A stretch of 64,000 bases of DNA from Amaricoccus solimangrovi (GTDB taxonomy: Bacteria > Pseudomonadota > Alphaproteobacteria > Rhodobacterales > Rhodobacteraceae): NCBI RefSeq assembly GCF_006385685.1, contig NZ_VFRP01000002.1, positions 361,386-425,385 of the forward strand, read 5' to 3'. Of the stretch, positions 51,483 through 64,000 are shown one piece after another. The notes beneath the pieces were generated by a model that was given only the letters and a program-made list of their open reading frames with translations, was not told the DNA's origin and ran no database searches. Position 1 is the stretch's first letter. Every line of letters begins with the position of its first letter. Both the position numbers and the translations under genes were made by a program.

Positions 51483-52709
51483 TCAGGACGCAGACGCGGC
51501 CACCGGAGACCTGACGTGCTCAGCGCGCACGCCGATCCCGAGCAAGCGCGCGGTGAGCCCTTGCAGCCACGGTGTCGCGCTCACGAGGCGAAGCGCGAGC
51601 GGAGGCTCGAAGGGGCCGGCGCTGGCTTCGAGGGCCGGTGTGAGGATGGTGTTCTGGATCACGACCTGCATCCGCTGCGTCGTGCGGGTCGGGAACTCCC
51701 GGCGGCGGCGCACTTCGTCGAGCACGGCCCCGGGCGGGCAACCATCCGCGAGCCTGGCCGCGAGGAGGTTGGCGGTGGCGACGGCGTCCTGGACCGCGAG
51801 GTTGACGCCGACTCCGCCCACTGGCGACATCGCGTGGGCGGCGTCCCCGATGCAGAGCAGGCCGGGGCGAGACCAACGCCTCAGCCGATTGATGGTCACG
51901 GTCAGGAGCTTTACGTCGTCCCAGGTCGCGACCTCGGCGATGCCCCCGGCGAGGAGAGGCACCATGCGGATGACGGCGGCGCGGAAGGCGTCGAGACCGC
52001 GTGCCTTGACCGCCTCGAATGCACCCTTGGCGATGACGTAGGCGCACTGCCAGTAGTCGCCGCGATCGAAGGTGACCATCATCTCACCGCCGTCGATGCG
52101 CGCGAAGAGCGAATCGGTCGCGGCGCCTTTGCCGGCGCGGAACCACAGCACGTCGATCGGCGCGCCGATGTCCTCGACTTCGAGGCCGGAGCGGTCGCGC
52201 AGGACCGAGTGACGGCCATCGCACGCGACAGTCAGATCGGCGCTTATCTCGATCGGCCCCTCGGGCGTCTCCGCCCTGACGCCCCGGACCGTGTCCCCGG
52301 CGAGCAGGAGATCGGTAGCCGCGGTCCGCATCATGAGGGTGAGGCTCGGGAAACCGCTTCCCTTTTCGCGCAGGAAGTTGAGGAAGTCCCACTGCGGCAT
52401 CAACGCGATGAAAGGATGCGGCGCGCTGAGCCGAGAGAGATCGGCGATGCGAAACCGCTGCGTGCCGATTTCGCCTTCCATCCGCCGGAGTTCCTGATGC
52501 GGCAGCTTCAGGAAGTCATGGACCAGTCCGAGCTCGTCCAGCACGGTCAAGGTGGAGGGATGCACGGTATCGCCGCGAAAATCGCGGAAGAAGTCCGCGT
52601 GCTTCTCCAGCACCAGCGTGTCGATGCCGGCGCGGCCGAGCAGGTATCCCAACATCATCCCCGCCGGGCCACCGCCAACGACGCAGCATCGCACCGCGAT
52701 CCGCCGCAT
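51483..52709 (-). CDS. FAD-dependent monooxygenase (PHBH-fold)
   Basis: 408 aa, ATG 52709 after GGAGGGGAGGGAG. Flavoprotein hydroxylase motifs: CCVVGGGPAGMMLGYLLGRA (FAD dinucleotide fold), VACDGRHSVLR (DG motif), and LLCIGDAAHAMSPVGGVGVN (GD motif) followed by LAVQDAVATANLLAARL. Part of the aromatic hydroxylase/UbiH-like group; acts in the cytoplasm with NAD(P)H and O2. Same strand as the dioxygenase-hydrolase fusion, so an aromatic degradation role is plausible, but the 320-base gap argues against one operon. Confidence 0.88.
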   Translation of the reverse strand: MRRIAVRCCVVGGGPAGMMLGYLLGRAGIDTLVLEKHADFFRDFRGDTVHPSTLTVLDELGLVHDFLKLPHQELRRMEGEIGTQRFRIADLSRLSAPHPFIALMPQWDFLNFLREKGSGFPSLTLMMRTAATDLLLAGDTVRGVRAETPEGPIEISADLTVACDGRHSVLRDRSGLEVEDIGAPIDVLWFRAGKGAATDSLFARIDGGEMMVTFDRGDYWQCAYVIAKGAFEAVKARGLDAFRAAVIRMVPLLAGGIAEVATWDDVKLLTVTINRLRRWSRPGLLCIGDAAHAMSPVGGVGVNLAVQDAVATANLLAARLADGCPPGAVLDEVRRRREFPTRTTQRMQVVIQNTILTPALEASAGPFEPPLALRLVSATPWLQGLTARLLGIGVRAEHVRSPVAASAS

Positions 52710-53154
52710 CGGATCTCCCTCCCCTCCTTGCACCGATCACGCGAGGCTACGCCGCCGCGGTCGTCCGGTCCATCGCCGCTTGAATTCCACTGATCGCCCG
52801 CTTCGCGGCAAGAAGGCCGGCCGGGCTAACCAGGCGGAGCGAACCGGCATCTGGTCGTCAGGTGAAATCGGCCACGATACGCCTCGAGCGAAGGAGCATC
52901 ATCCGGCCAGCATCCGCCAGAGTCTCCGGAAGACGGCGACGCAGGAGGCGCGGCCCTCGGAGCCATGCCATGCCGTCCTCGTGTCCGGTGCGTGGTTTTG
53001 TGCCACCGCGCGCCTGCTGATCGATCAGGCTTCCGCTACCGAGCCGCCAGCGCTTGGTGAGCCGCTGCTGTCCCTTCGCGCCGGGGCGAGCGACCGCGTC
53101 GAGCCGGTCGTGGCGATCCGCGCGACATCGTAGATGAAGAGCCGTTCCCAGACG
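52710..53154. other. Gene-free stretch
   Basis: About 440 bases upstream of the monooxygenase; no ORF of protein-like composition. Borders a decayed recombinase. Confidence 0.3.
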
Positions 53155-53292
53155 CCGACCTCGGTGAACCGCGCAAGCAGGTTCGCGCTTCGCTGGGCGG
53201 CACAGCCCTCGATCGCCTGGCGCTGCGCCTCGAGCCCGAGGCCGCTCGCACCCTGCCGCGTCGTCGAGACCCGCTCGTAGCCGATGAGCCGA
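53155..53292 (-). pseudogene. Serine recombinase (resolvase) N-terminal remnant
   Basis: About 45 codons matching the start of resolvase/invertase proteins: RLIGYERVSTTRQGASGLGL then EAQRQAIEGCAAQRSANLLA and RFTEV. The catalytic Ser is the one in YERVST. The rest of the catalytic domain and the DNA-binding part are missing, and the frame continues into unrelated sequence. A relic of an integrated element. Confidence 0.7.
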
Positions 53293-53705
53293 TCACCGCG
53301 GACGCTCCGCAAGCGGGGAAGACGGAAGCTGGTGGTGACACCGGACGGCCCGGACTGGGCACCGAGGCCGCGCGTCGATACGAGGCCCTTTCTCGTGCCA
53401 TCGACGTCGACGCCGCGTTTCGTGGCATCCTCCGGCCGCGGCCGGTCGGGGGTCGTAAGCATGGCCGCGGGCGCCATCGCCCCAGGTCCGGGGGGCCGCG
53501 GCCCCGCGATCAGCGCGGCGGATGGCAGCTCCGACCACGCGGCGTAGCGACGAAGCGCGCCTGCGCGGAGGACGGCGATGCCCAGCGGATCCAAGGCGAT
53601 CAGGGCGGCGACGTTCCGCACAACCGCGAGCAGACATGATAAGGTTGACCAAGCTGCTGCGACCGACGCGGGAGCCCCACCACGATTAATAAAGGAGGAG
53701 TCGAG

Positions 53706-54029
53706 ATGAGACCCGTCGTACTGCTTGTAGGACGCCTGCCGGCGGTGGTGGAAAACGTGGCGCGCGAGCTCGAAGACCTGCCCATTCAGTGGCTTGGGGC
53801 TCATGATCGCAATGAAGTGATAGCCCAGCTCGAGAACGAGCCCGGCATCGCGACCGTGGTGATCGGCGCTGGTCTCGATGACCGGGTACGGGGTGACCTG
53901 ATCGGCGTGATCGCGGGGCTTTGCCCGGATCTCTGCATCCATGTGAAGGATCGCGCTTCGGGTCCTGACGGGATGGCACCCTTCGCGCGGCGCGTCGTGC
54001 GCATGGAGCTCCTCGGCGAACCGGCCTAG
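53706..54029 (+). CDS. Small conserved-looking protein, receiver-like fold possible
   Basis: 107 aa, ATG 53706 with a near-perfect AAAGGAGGAG site. Alternating hydrophobic strands and helices (RPVVLLVGRLPAVVENVARE, IATVVIGAGLDDRVRGDLIG, PDLCIHVKDRASGPDG) resemble a small alpha/beta or receiver-like domain but lack the phospho-acceptor pattern. Not recognised. The codon use and ribosome site support a real gene. The 410 bases upstream hold nothing else. Confidence 0.65.
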   Translation: MRPVVLLVGRLPAVVENVARELEDLPIQWLGAHDRNEVIAQLENEPGIATVVIGAGLDDRVRGDLIGVIAGLCPDLCIHVKDRASGPDGMAPFARRVVRMELLGEPA

Positions 54030-56072
<2,043 letters not shown>

Positions 56073-56185
56073 TCAGGGCTCAATCCTGACGCGATAGAAA
56101 GTTGACAGTATGGATCCTGCGCTCGCACGCAGGCTGGAAGACCTCGCCGCGGGGATCAACCCTCCCCCCACCGAGCCGAGGCGCC

Positions 56186-56767
56186 TCAGCGCAGCGGCTG
56201 GCCCGCCTGACTGGCCGCCACGATCTCGTTCAGCCGGCCGGTCTTCACGTCATAGACGTAGCCGTAGATCGGTACGACCGGGTCGACGAGCGGATGCCGG
56301 CGGATCCGCGTAACATCCTCGATGACCGCGCGCTGCTGATCCGCGATGGTGTGCCACTTGATGTATCGCCCTTCGGCGGAGCCGCCGGGGCTCGAGGCAT
56401 TTTCGAAACCTCGCGGCGTCAGCTCGGCGGTCTCGAGCGACCCTGCAAGCAGGTCACCCATCGTCGCATCGTCGAAATAGAGCATGCCGCAGTCGGTGTG
56501 CTGCACGACGAACCACTCGCGGGTTCCGAGCAACTTGTGGCTGATCACCAGGCTGCGGATCGCATCGTCCGTGGCCCTGCCACCGGCGTTGCGCACCACG
56601 TGCGCGTCTCCCTCGGCGAGCCCGGCGTATTTCGCCGGGTCGAGGCGCGCGTCCATGCAGGTCAGGATCAGGAAGCCTCGCGCAGGCGGCAGCGTCAGAC
56701 TGGCCTTTTCGCCGAAATCCGCCGCGTACGCGGCGTTGGCGGCTTCGACTTCGCTCTTGATGCTCAT
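56186..56767 (-). CDS. Beta-class carbonic anhydrase
   Basis: Interconverts CO2 and bicarbonate. 193 aa from ATG 56767 (GGGGGAGGAAGATC upstream). Zinc ligands C37 (LILTCMDARLD, with the D39-R41 dyad), H90 and C93 (VVQHTDCGM); HVVRNAGGRATDDAIRSLVI is the conserved dimer segment. This short form resembles the beta-CA clade with a compact C-terminus. Convergent with groEL; stands alone. Confidence 0.92.
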   Translation of the reverse strand: MSIKSEVEAANAAYAADFGEKASLTLPPARGFLILTCMDARLDPAKYAGLAEGDAHVVRNAGGRATDDAIRSLVISHKLLGTREWFVVQHTDCGMLYFDDATMGDLLAGSLETAELTPRGFENASSPGGSAEGRYIKWHTIADQQRAVIEDVTRIRRHPLVDPVVPIYGYVYDVKTGRLNEIVAASQAGQPLR

Positions 56768-57145
56768 GATCTTCCTCCCCCGGCCCCTCGAGCCGGGCGG
56801 TAGTTTCCGCTTGTCCGGCGCCTGGATCAAGCACGCCGCCGACCATGAGCCTGCGCGGCGCTGGTAGTAACGCCGGATGGAGCCGCGTGGGCGCTTCGGT
56901 CGCGGAAGATGCTGTACGGGGGGCACATGCGATTCCGGAGAATCTGGCAAGCGCGAAGGGTGTCGCGCCGCCCTGCCCCGGCGGCATACCACGGCTGGCT
57001 CCGCTGGCGGCGGGTATCGGCGAAGCGGTCCTCAACCCCAGCAAATGGCCGAGCCGCGGCTCCATGCTGTCCGTCATGGCTCTCCAGGGGCACCACGGAA
57101 GGTTATTGCACGCCCCCGATCCGCAACATTACCCCCCCGGCACGG
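56768..57145. other. Gene-free stretch
   Basis: About 380 bases between the carbonic anhydrase start and the end of the next minus-strand gene. No coding or repeat feature seen. Confidence 0.3.
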
Positions 57146-58123
57146 TCAGAGATGGTTCTTGATGAACTGCAGGATCTTCTCGATCTCGCGTTCGACCGCC
57201 GCCTCGACCGGCTCGAAGGGGGAGCCGTTGTAGTACCGGGCAGACGTGCCAGGTCCGTCGGGGCTGCCGTGATCGGCGTCGATCGACTTTCGCCAGACTT
57301 CGGCGTGACGAGCCCACTCCTGCCGGTTGACCAGAGCCGGCTCGGTGAACCAGACGTTCCAGGTGAGGATATTTCCGGGTAAAAGCAGGTTCCCGGAGTA
57401 GAGGTTGAAGAGGTCCATGACCAAGGTGTTGAAAGTATCGGCGACCGAATCCCCGGTTTTCCTGATCGGGCCGATCTCGACGCCAAGGTTCCCCACGGAC
57501 CAGGCTTCGGACTGGTGGCGCGCAAATTCGGGAATACGAAAATCGGTCGTTTCACCCTTGCGAAGGGGAAAGATCGGCTGATCCGGCGCGCCGGGCTTGA
57601 ACGTACTGACCTGTATCGCATGGGCCTTGTCATGCGGGAACGGGTGATCGCTGGCCACGAACTCGTTCCAGAGCCATCGGACAAGACTGTTCTGCCTGGC
57701 GCTGGGGCTGAACCAGATCTGACCGGTGACGGTCATGTCGGCCGCGAGGGTCTTGCAAGGCTCGTCGACCCAGCCGCGCTGGCCGGTCACCGTGACTTCG
57801 ACGTTGAGGCAGCCTAACGCGGCGGTGCAGACTCCCTGTTGCGGGCAAATGATCGAATAGACGCGACCTTCGTCGTCATAGCCGATCCGCGAGATGTCGG
57901 GCGCGAACATCTGATAGCAGCGCGATTGCTCCTGGCCAGGGTCGGTCAGCCACGAGAACTCCGGCCAGAGAACCGCCTGCTGTCGTTGCAACCTGCGGAT
58001 GTTCGCCATGTTCGGGAGCATCGGTAGCGAGGATAGATCCGGATCGGGATATGCGAACGCGGGGTTCGACTCGGCGAAGCCACCCTTCCAGCCAGCCGGA
58101 ACTGGATCGGTACTCTGGCCCAT
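57146..58123 (-). CDS. Hypothetical protein (325 aa)
   Basis: A soluble, aromatic-rich protein with unbiased composition: IRRLQRQQAVLWPEFSWLTD, FAPDISRIGYDDEGRVYSII, CPQQGVCTAALGCLNVEVTV, GQIWFSPSARQNSLVRWLW, LFNLYSGNLLLPGNILTWNV and a helical C-terminus (EAAVEREIEKILQFIKNHL). No signal peptide or known motif. AAAGGACATCAGC precedes the ATG. The codon use looks less GC-extreme than its neighbours and it adjoins the decayed restriction locus, so transfer is possible. Not recognised. Confidence 0.75.
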   Translation of the reverse strand: MGQSTDPVPAGWKGGFAESNPAFAYPDPDLSSLPMLPNMANIRRLQRQQAVLWPEFSWLTDPGQEQSRCYQMFAPDISRIGYDDEGRVYSIICPQQGVCTAALGCLNVEVTVTGQRGWVDEPCKTLAADMTVTGQIWFSPSARQNSLVRWLWNEFVASDHPFPHDKAHAIQVSTFKPGAPDQPIFPLRKGETTDFRIPEFARHQSEAWSVGNLGVEIGPIRKTGDSVADTFNTLVMDLFNLYSGNLLLPGNILTWNVWFTEPALVNRQEWARHAEVWRKSIDADHGSPDGPGTSARYYNGSPFEPVEAAVEREIEKILQFIKNHL

Positions 58124-58518
58124 TGCTGATGTCCTTTCCGAATTCTAAATCGAAAGGAAGCGGATAGGCGCGCGCTGAGGCAGTATCAGTCAGTCTAGCA
58201 AGGAACACCAGAAAAAACGAGGCACGGCCCGGGGGGTTCTGGCGCCCAGATCCGGCGTCGGCATTCCGGACGTCGCGTGGGTTTCTCTGGCAATAGCAGC
58301 CCGGGTTCGCCGTGTCATGCGTATCGCTCCACGCGCCGCGCGGCGTGGTCGTATCGACAGATCGCGCGCAGCCGATACTTGTTCGGCCACACCGACATGT
58401 GCATGCTCCCCCGACGCCGAGCCACGTGCGAGGTTGCCCGAGCAAGAGCCGGCGAGGTCGTCAAGCACCCCGAGCTTGGCTATGCGGCGGTGCTCAAAGA
58501 CGAAATCCGAAGGCCTGG
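58124..58518. other. Gene-free junction region before the restriction locus
   Basis: About 395 bases; short ORFs are open in several frames but none is protein-like. The missing 5' end of hsdM would be expected here, so a rearrangement junction probably lies near 58520-58540. Confidence 0.35.
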
Positions 58519-60062
58519 AGGCGCGATCCCGTCGGGAATATCGAGAAAACCCTGTTCGAGGCCGCCGACAAGATGCGCGGCGCGATGGACGCGGGGGAGT
58601 ACAAGCACGTCGCCCTCGGGCTCCTGTTCCTGCGCTATGTCTCGGCCGCCTTCGAACTGAGGCACGCCGAACTGGCAAGCGAGGATTACGCCGACCCCGA
58701 AGACCCCGTGGAATACCTCGCCGAGAACATCTTCTGGGTCCCCGAGGCCGCGCGCTGGTCCCGCCTGACCGCCATCGCGAAGTCCCCGGAGATCGGCGTC
58801 GAGATCGACAACGCGATGCGCGCGATCGAGGAGGCGAACCCGACGCTCAAGGACGCGCTCCCGAAGGTCTTCGGCCGCGAGAGCCTCGACCGGGGCATCA
58901 TCTAGGGCTCATCACCCTCTTCTCGAACATGCCGATGGAGGGCACCCGGGCCGATTTCGACCTGATCGGGCGGATCTACGAATACTGCATCGGCCAGTTC
59001 GCGGCGGCCGAGGGCAAGCGCGGCGGCGAGTTCTACACCGCGAAGTCGGTGGTCGAGACGCTGGTCGAGATGATCGAGCCCACCAAGGGCCGCGTCTACG
59101 ACCCCTGCTGCGGCACCGGCGGCTTCTTCGTCCAGTCCGAGCGCTTCATCGCGCATCATCAGGGCCGGTCCGAGGACCTCTCGATCTACGGCCAGGAGCG
59201 CAACCACACCACCTACCGCCTCGCGCGGATGAACCTCGCGATCCGTGGCATCTTCGCCGACCTGCGCTGGAACCAGGAGGGCACGCTGAAGCGCGACGCC
59301 TTCGCGGACGAGCGCTTCGACTTCATCCTCGCGAACCCGCCGTTCAACATCTCGGACTGGGAAGGCGAGGCACTGCGCGAGGACGCGCGCTGGCGCTTCG
59401 GCGCGCCGCCGGTGGGCAATGCCAATTTCGCCTGGCTGAGCCATGTCTATCACCACCTCGCGCCGGCGGGGGTCGCGGGCGTGGTGCTCGCCAACGGCTC
59501 GATGTCCTCGATGCAATCGGGCGAGGGCGAGATCCGCCGGGCGATGGTCGAGCAGGAGGCGGTGGACGCGGTGGTGGCGCTGCCCGGGCAGCTCTTCTTC
59601 AGCACGGCGATCCCGGTCTGCCTCTGGATCCTCGCGCGGGACCGGTCGAACGGCGTCGCGCGGGACCAGCGGCTGCGCGACCGGCGGGGTGAGGTGCTGT
59701 TCATCGACGCGCGCAAGATGGGCGCGCTGATCCCAGGCAGCCGCAAGCAGAAGGCGCTCAGCCCCGAGGAGACCGCCCGGATCGCCCGCGCCTATCACGC
59801 CTGGCGCGGTGAGGCCGACGCGGGCGCCTATGAGGACGTGCCGGGCTTTGCCAAGGCGGCCACCCGCGAGGAGATCGCCGCCCACAACTTCGTGCTGACC
59901 CCGGGCCGCTACGTCGGCGCGGGCGCGGCCGAGGATGACGACGAGCCCTTCGAGGAGAAGTTCGCGCGGCTCCGTGACGAGCTGCTGGCGCAGTTCGCCG
60001 AGGGGCGCGGGCTGGAGCTGGAGATCGAGGCGCGGTTGGGTGAGGTCCAGAGCCTTGGCTGA
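58519..60062 (+). pseudogene. hsdM: Type I restriction-modification methyltransferase HsdM, 5'-truncated and frameshifted
   Basis: Adenine-N6 methyltransferase subunit. The N-terminal helical domain reads [20 protein letters not shown] and [20 protein letters not shown] but has no usable start codon upstream in frame, so the 5' end is lost. Near 58903 the frame ends ([10 protein letters not shown] then TAG) and the match resumes one base out of phase at [20 protein letters not shown]. The catalytic domain then reads [16 protein letters not shown], motif [19 protein letters not shown] and motif [17 protein letters not shown]. Unless the frameshift is a sequencing error, no functional HsdM is made. 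Overlaps hsdS by 8 bases. Confidence 0.88.
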
Positions 60063-61583
60063 ATGGATATTGCAGAGCGTCCGCCAACTTCAGAATAGCG
60101 GTATCCTTTTCGTCGAAGATGGAAACCACGGTGAGTATAGGCCGCGCTCCAACGCGTTCGTGACCGACGGCGTGCCCTTCGTCCGCCCTCCCGACCTGGT
60201 GGAAGGCCGAGTCGATCTCTCGGCATGTGACAAGATCAATGATGTTGCGTTCGCGCGAGTTCGTAAGGGGATCGGACGTGGTGGTGACGTGCTCTTCACG
60301 CATCGCGCGACGGTCGGTCGCCTTGCGATGATGCCGATCGAGGCGCCAGCTTTCGTGTGCAATCCTGGAGTAACTGTTTGGAGGGCCCTGAAGCCGGAGG
60401 TCCTTTCAGGCCGCTTTCTCTACTATTGGATGCACTGTGCCACCTTCATGGACCAAGTATGGGCGGCGGCAGGTGGAGCGGACACCTTTCCCTATATCGG
60501 GTTGCAACAGCAGCGGCAGCTGCTCGTCGCGGTGCCGCCTAGCGCCGAGCAGCAGGCCATCGCCCGCATCCTCGGCGCGCTGGACAACAAGATCGAGCTG
60601 AACCGGCGAATGAACCGGACGCTGGAGGAGATGGCGCGGGCGCTGTTCCGTTCCTGGTTCGTCGATTTCGACCCCGTCCACGCCAAGGCCGAGGGCCGCG
60701 CCCCCGCCCACATGGACCCCGCCACCGCCACCCTCTTCCCCGCCCGCTTTGGCGAGGACGGCCTGCCGGAGGGGTGGCGGTCCTGTCCCGCGTCCAGGCT
60801 TGTCGAGTTCAACCCGCGCGAACGGCTCGGCAAGGGTGAGGTCGCGCCCTATTTCGACATGAAGGCGCTGCCCACGTCCGGGCCTCGCACGGATGTCCCC
60901 ATCCAGCGGGCCTTTACCTCGGGGACCAAGTTCAGGAACGGTGACGTCCTTTTGGCGCGCATCACGCCATGCCTTGAAAACGGCAAGACGGCTTTGGTCG
61001 ACGCGATGCCCGAGAGCGCGGTAGGTTGGGGGTCGACCGAGTTCATCGTCATGCGCGGGCGGGGGCACGTATCGCCGGGCTTCGTCTACTGCCTCGCGCG
61101 CGATGACGGGTTCCGCGAATGCGCCATCCAGAGCATGGTCGGTTCGTCAGGGCGTCAGCGCGTCCAGAATGAGCGGGTGGAGACTTACGGGATGGCCACA
61201 CCGGACGATCGCGTCTTCGCCGCGTTCGCGGAGGAGACCGGGCCACAGTTCGCGTTGATAGGCGCCAACGGAGCTCAGATCGACACCCTCGCCGCCCTCC
61301 GCGACACCCTGCTCCCGAAGCTGATGTCCGGCGAGGTCCGCGAGCGGCTGGACCTGCTGGCGTTCGACAAGGAGGGGCAGCTCGTCGTCATCGAGAACAA
61401 GCTCGACGACACCGGCCGCGACGTGGTCTGGCAGGCGCTGAAATACGCCGCCTATGTCTCGACCCCGCCAAGGCAGCGGATCGTCCAGATCTTCCAGAGT
61501 TGCCTCGGGCTGGGGGCCTCGCTATCCCCGAAACTCGACCTTCCAGGTCCGAAGCCGAAGCGCGCCGGGATCGAGGCCGGCTG

Positions 61584-61584
<1 letters not shown>
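60055..61584 (+). CDS. hsdS: HsdS specificity subunit fused at its C-terminus to a nuclease-domain scrap
   Basis: DNA-recognition subunit of a type I system. 509 codons from TTG 60055 behind GAGGT (no ATG fits; alternatives GTG 60040). First target-recognition domain: [32 protein letters not shown]. Central conserved region: [20 protein letters not shown] and [20 protein letters not shown]. Second domain: [20 protein letters not shown], then the terminal [16 protein letters not shown]. From about 61345 the frame continues as [20 protein letters not shown] and [20 protein letters not shown], a NucS-like/DUF4268 segment normally in a separate gene. The fusion implies a deletion. With damaged hsdM and hsdR the complex is probably inactive. 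Confidence 0.82.
61342..61500 (+). pseudogene. Internal fragment of a NucS-like/DUF4268-type nuclease gene, joined to hsdS
   Basis: About 50 codons inside the hsdS reading frame match the PD-(D/E)xK-type N-terminal domain of proteins often encoded between hsdS and hsdR: '[14 protein letters not shown].[25 protein letters not shown]'. Only the core strand with ENK is left; the sequence before the RERLDLL junction and after IVQIF is missing. The junction falls in a shared RER motif, suggesting a deletion between short similar sequences. Confidence 0.65.
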
Positions 61585-63490
<1,906 letters not shown>

Positions 63491-63493
<3 letters not shown>

Positions 63494-64000
63494 ACCGCGC
63501 CGGGCTGCCCGGAGGCGTTTTGGTTTGAGTCCTACGCCGCCACGGCGGGTGCCTCCAGTCCGGCGTAGTAGTTTGCTTCGGCCTCGGCGGGCGGGATGTT
63601 CCCGATCGGCTCGAGGAGGCGGCGCTCGTTGAACCAGTGGACCCATTCGAGGGTGGCGAACTCCACGGCCTCGAAGGATCGCCAGGGCCCTCGGCGGTGG
63701 ATGACCTCGGTCTTGAAGAGGCCGATCACCGTTTCGGCGAGCGCGTTGTCGTAGCTGTCGCCGACGCCGCCCACGGAGGGCTCGATCCCGGCCTCGGCGA
63801 GACGCTCGGTGTAGCGGATGCTGACATATTGCGACCCTCGGTATGAGTGGCAGACGAGCTGGCCGCCCTCGAAGGGGTGGCGCTGGTGCAGCGCCTGATC
63901 GAGGGCGTCGAGCACGAATTCCGCCTTGGCGACGCGCGACACGCGCCAGCCGACGATGCGTCGGGCGAAGGCGTCGATGACGAACGCGACGTAGACGAAG
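63491..64000 (-). mobile_element. IS3-family element (right end; continues beyond the window)
   Basis: The outer end begins TGAACCGCGCCGGGCTGCCC at 63491, with the 5'-TG typical of IS3-family termini, and nearly matches the relic end at 6504. Inside lies orfB on the minus strand. The insertion interrupts hsdR. The other end is outside the window, so neither completeness nor target duplication can be checked. The transposase carries a catalytic-site substitution. Confidence 0.85.
63532..64000 (-). CDS. IS3-family transposase OrfB, C-terminal part (start outside window)
   Basis: Integrase-core transposase. Visible: FVYVAFVIDAFARRIVGWRV with the first catalytic Asp, then CHSYRGSQYVSIRYTERL where the second catalytic Asp of 'HSDRGSQY' should be, and SYDNALAETVIGLFKTEVI with the catalytic Glu. 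The codon at the second Asp is TAC (Tyr), one base from GAC. C-terminal: WVHWFNERRLLEPIGNIPPA and EAEANYYAGLEAPAVAA. The frame is open through the window edge, so the N-terminus and orfA lie beyond. Confidence 0.9.
   Translation of the reverse strand, partial: FVYVAFVIDAFARRIVGWRVSRVAKAEFVLDALDQALHQRHPFEGGQLVCHSYRGSQYVSIRYTERLAEAGIEPSVGGVGDSYDNALAETVIGLFKTEVIHRRGPWRSFEAVEFATLEWVHWFNERRLLEPIGNIPPAEAEANYYAGLEAPAVAA

Overview
The window is very GC-rich and fits an alphaproteobacterium, most likely of the Rhodobacterales. The support is a decayed gene-transfer-agent (GTA) tail gene followed by a DUF2793 gene, a TRAP transporter, a quinoprotein amine dehydrogenase, a liu (leucine/isovalerate) operon and a SoxM/aa3-type oxidase cluster. 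No rRNA, tRNA or CRISPR array was recognised.

Layout. (1) 1-6.7 kb: end of a TRAP large permease, a short-chain-dehydrogenase remnant, then a cytochrome c oxidase operon (subunits II, I, two subunit III-type proteins, IV and a small membrane protein whose tail is rewritten by an IS3-family end). (2) 6.7-20.4 kb: a tight minus-strand run of twelve genes headed by an acidic/cationic two-faced protein. It includes an HExxH metalloprotein, a 591-aa protein with a Cys run, a DUF4438 protein, a trypsin-like protease and several unrecognised proteins, and ends in a methyltransferase and a LuxR-type regulator. A winged-helix/degenerate-cyclase/TPR regulator lies just upstream on the same strand. This is the best candidate here for an undescribed system. 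(3) 21-28.8 kb: an acyl-CoA ligase, then a scrapyard of IS3 and IS5 pieces, a truncated GTA gene 15, a broken DUF2793 gene, an orphan molybdopterin oxidase large subunit and an AraC regulator. (4) 29-37.2 kb: the liu operon (isovaleryl-CoA dehydrogenase, methylcrotonyl-CoA carboxylase, HMG-CoA lyase, methylglutaconyl-CoA hydratase) plus an acyl-CoA synthetase. (5) 37.4-49 kb: an aromatic-amine island with a FeaR-like regulator, aldehyde dehydrogenase, TTQ amine dehydrogenase with MauE/MauD-type accessory proteins and three c-type cytochromes, then a fused indolepyruvate:ferredoxin oxidoreductase with a divergent Lrp regulator. (6) 49.6-58.1 kb: a dioxygenase-hydrolase fusion, an FAD monooxygenase, a resolvase scrap, an orphan groEL, a beta-carbonic anhydrase and a hypothetical gene. 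(7) 58.5-64 kb: a type I restriction-modification locus in decay (hsdM frameshift, hsdS fused to a nuclease scrap, hsdR frameshifted and cut by an IS3-family element whose transposase lacks a catalytic Asp).

How the genes work together. The amine dehydrogenase would oxidise amines to aldehydes in the periplasm, passing electrons through c-type cytochromes to an oxidase such as the one at 1.7-6.5 kb. The aldehyde dehydrogenase makes the acid, and the indolepyruvate oxidoreductase handles arylpyruvates from the matching amino acids. The liu operon drains leucine/isovalerate to acetyl-CoA and acetoacetate. The two ends of the window carry termini of the same IS3-family element in opposite orientation.

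All family calls come from reading translated motifs by eye. No similarity search was run.
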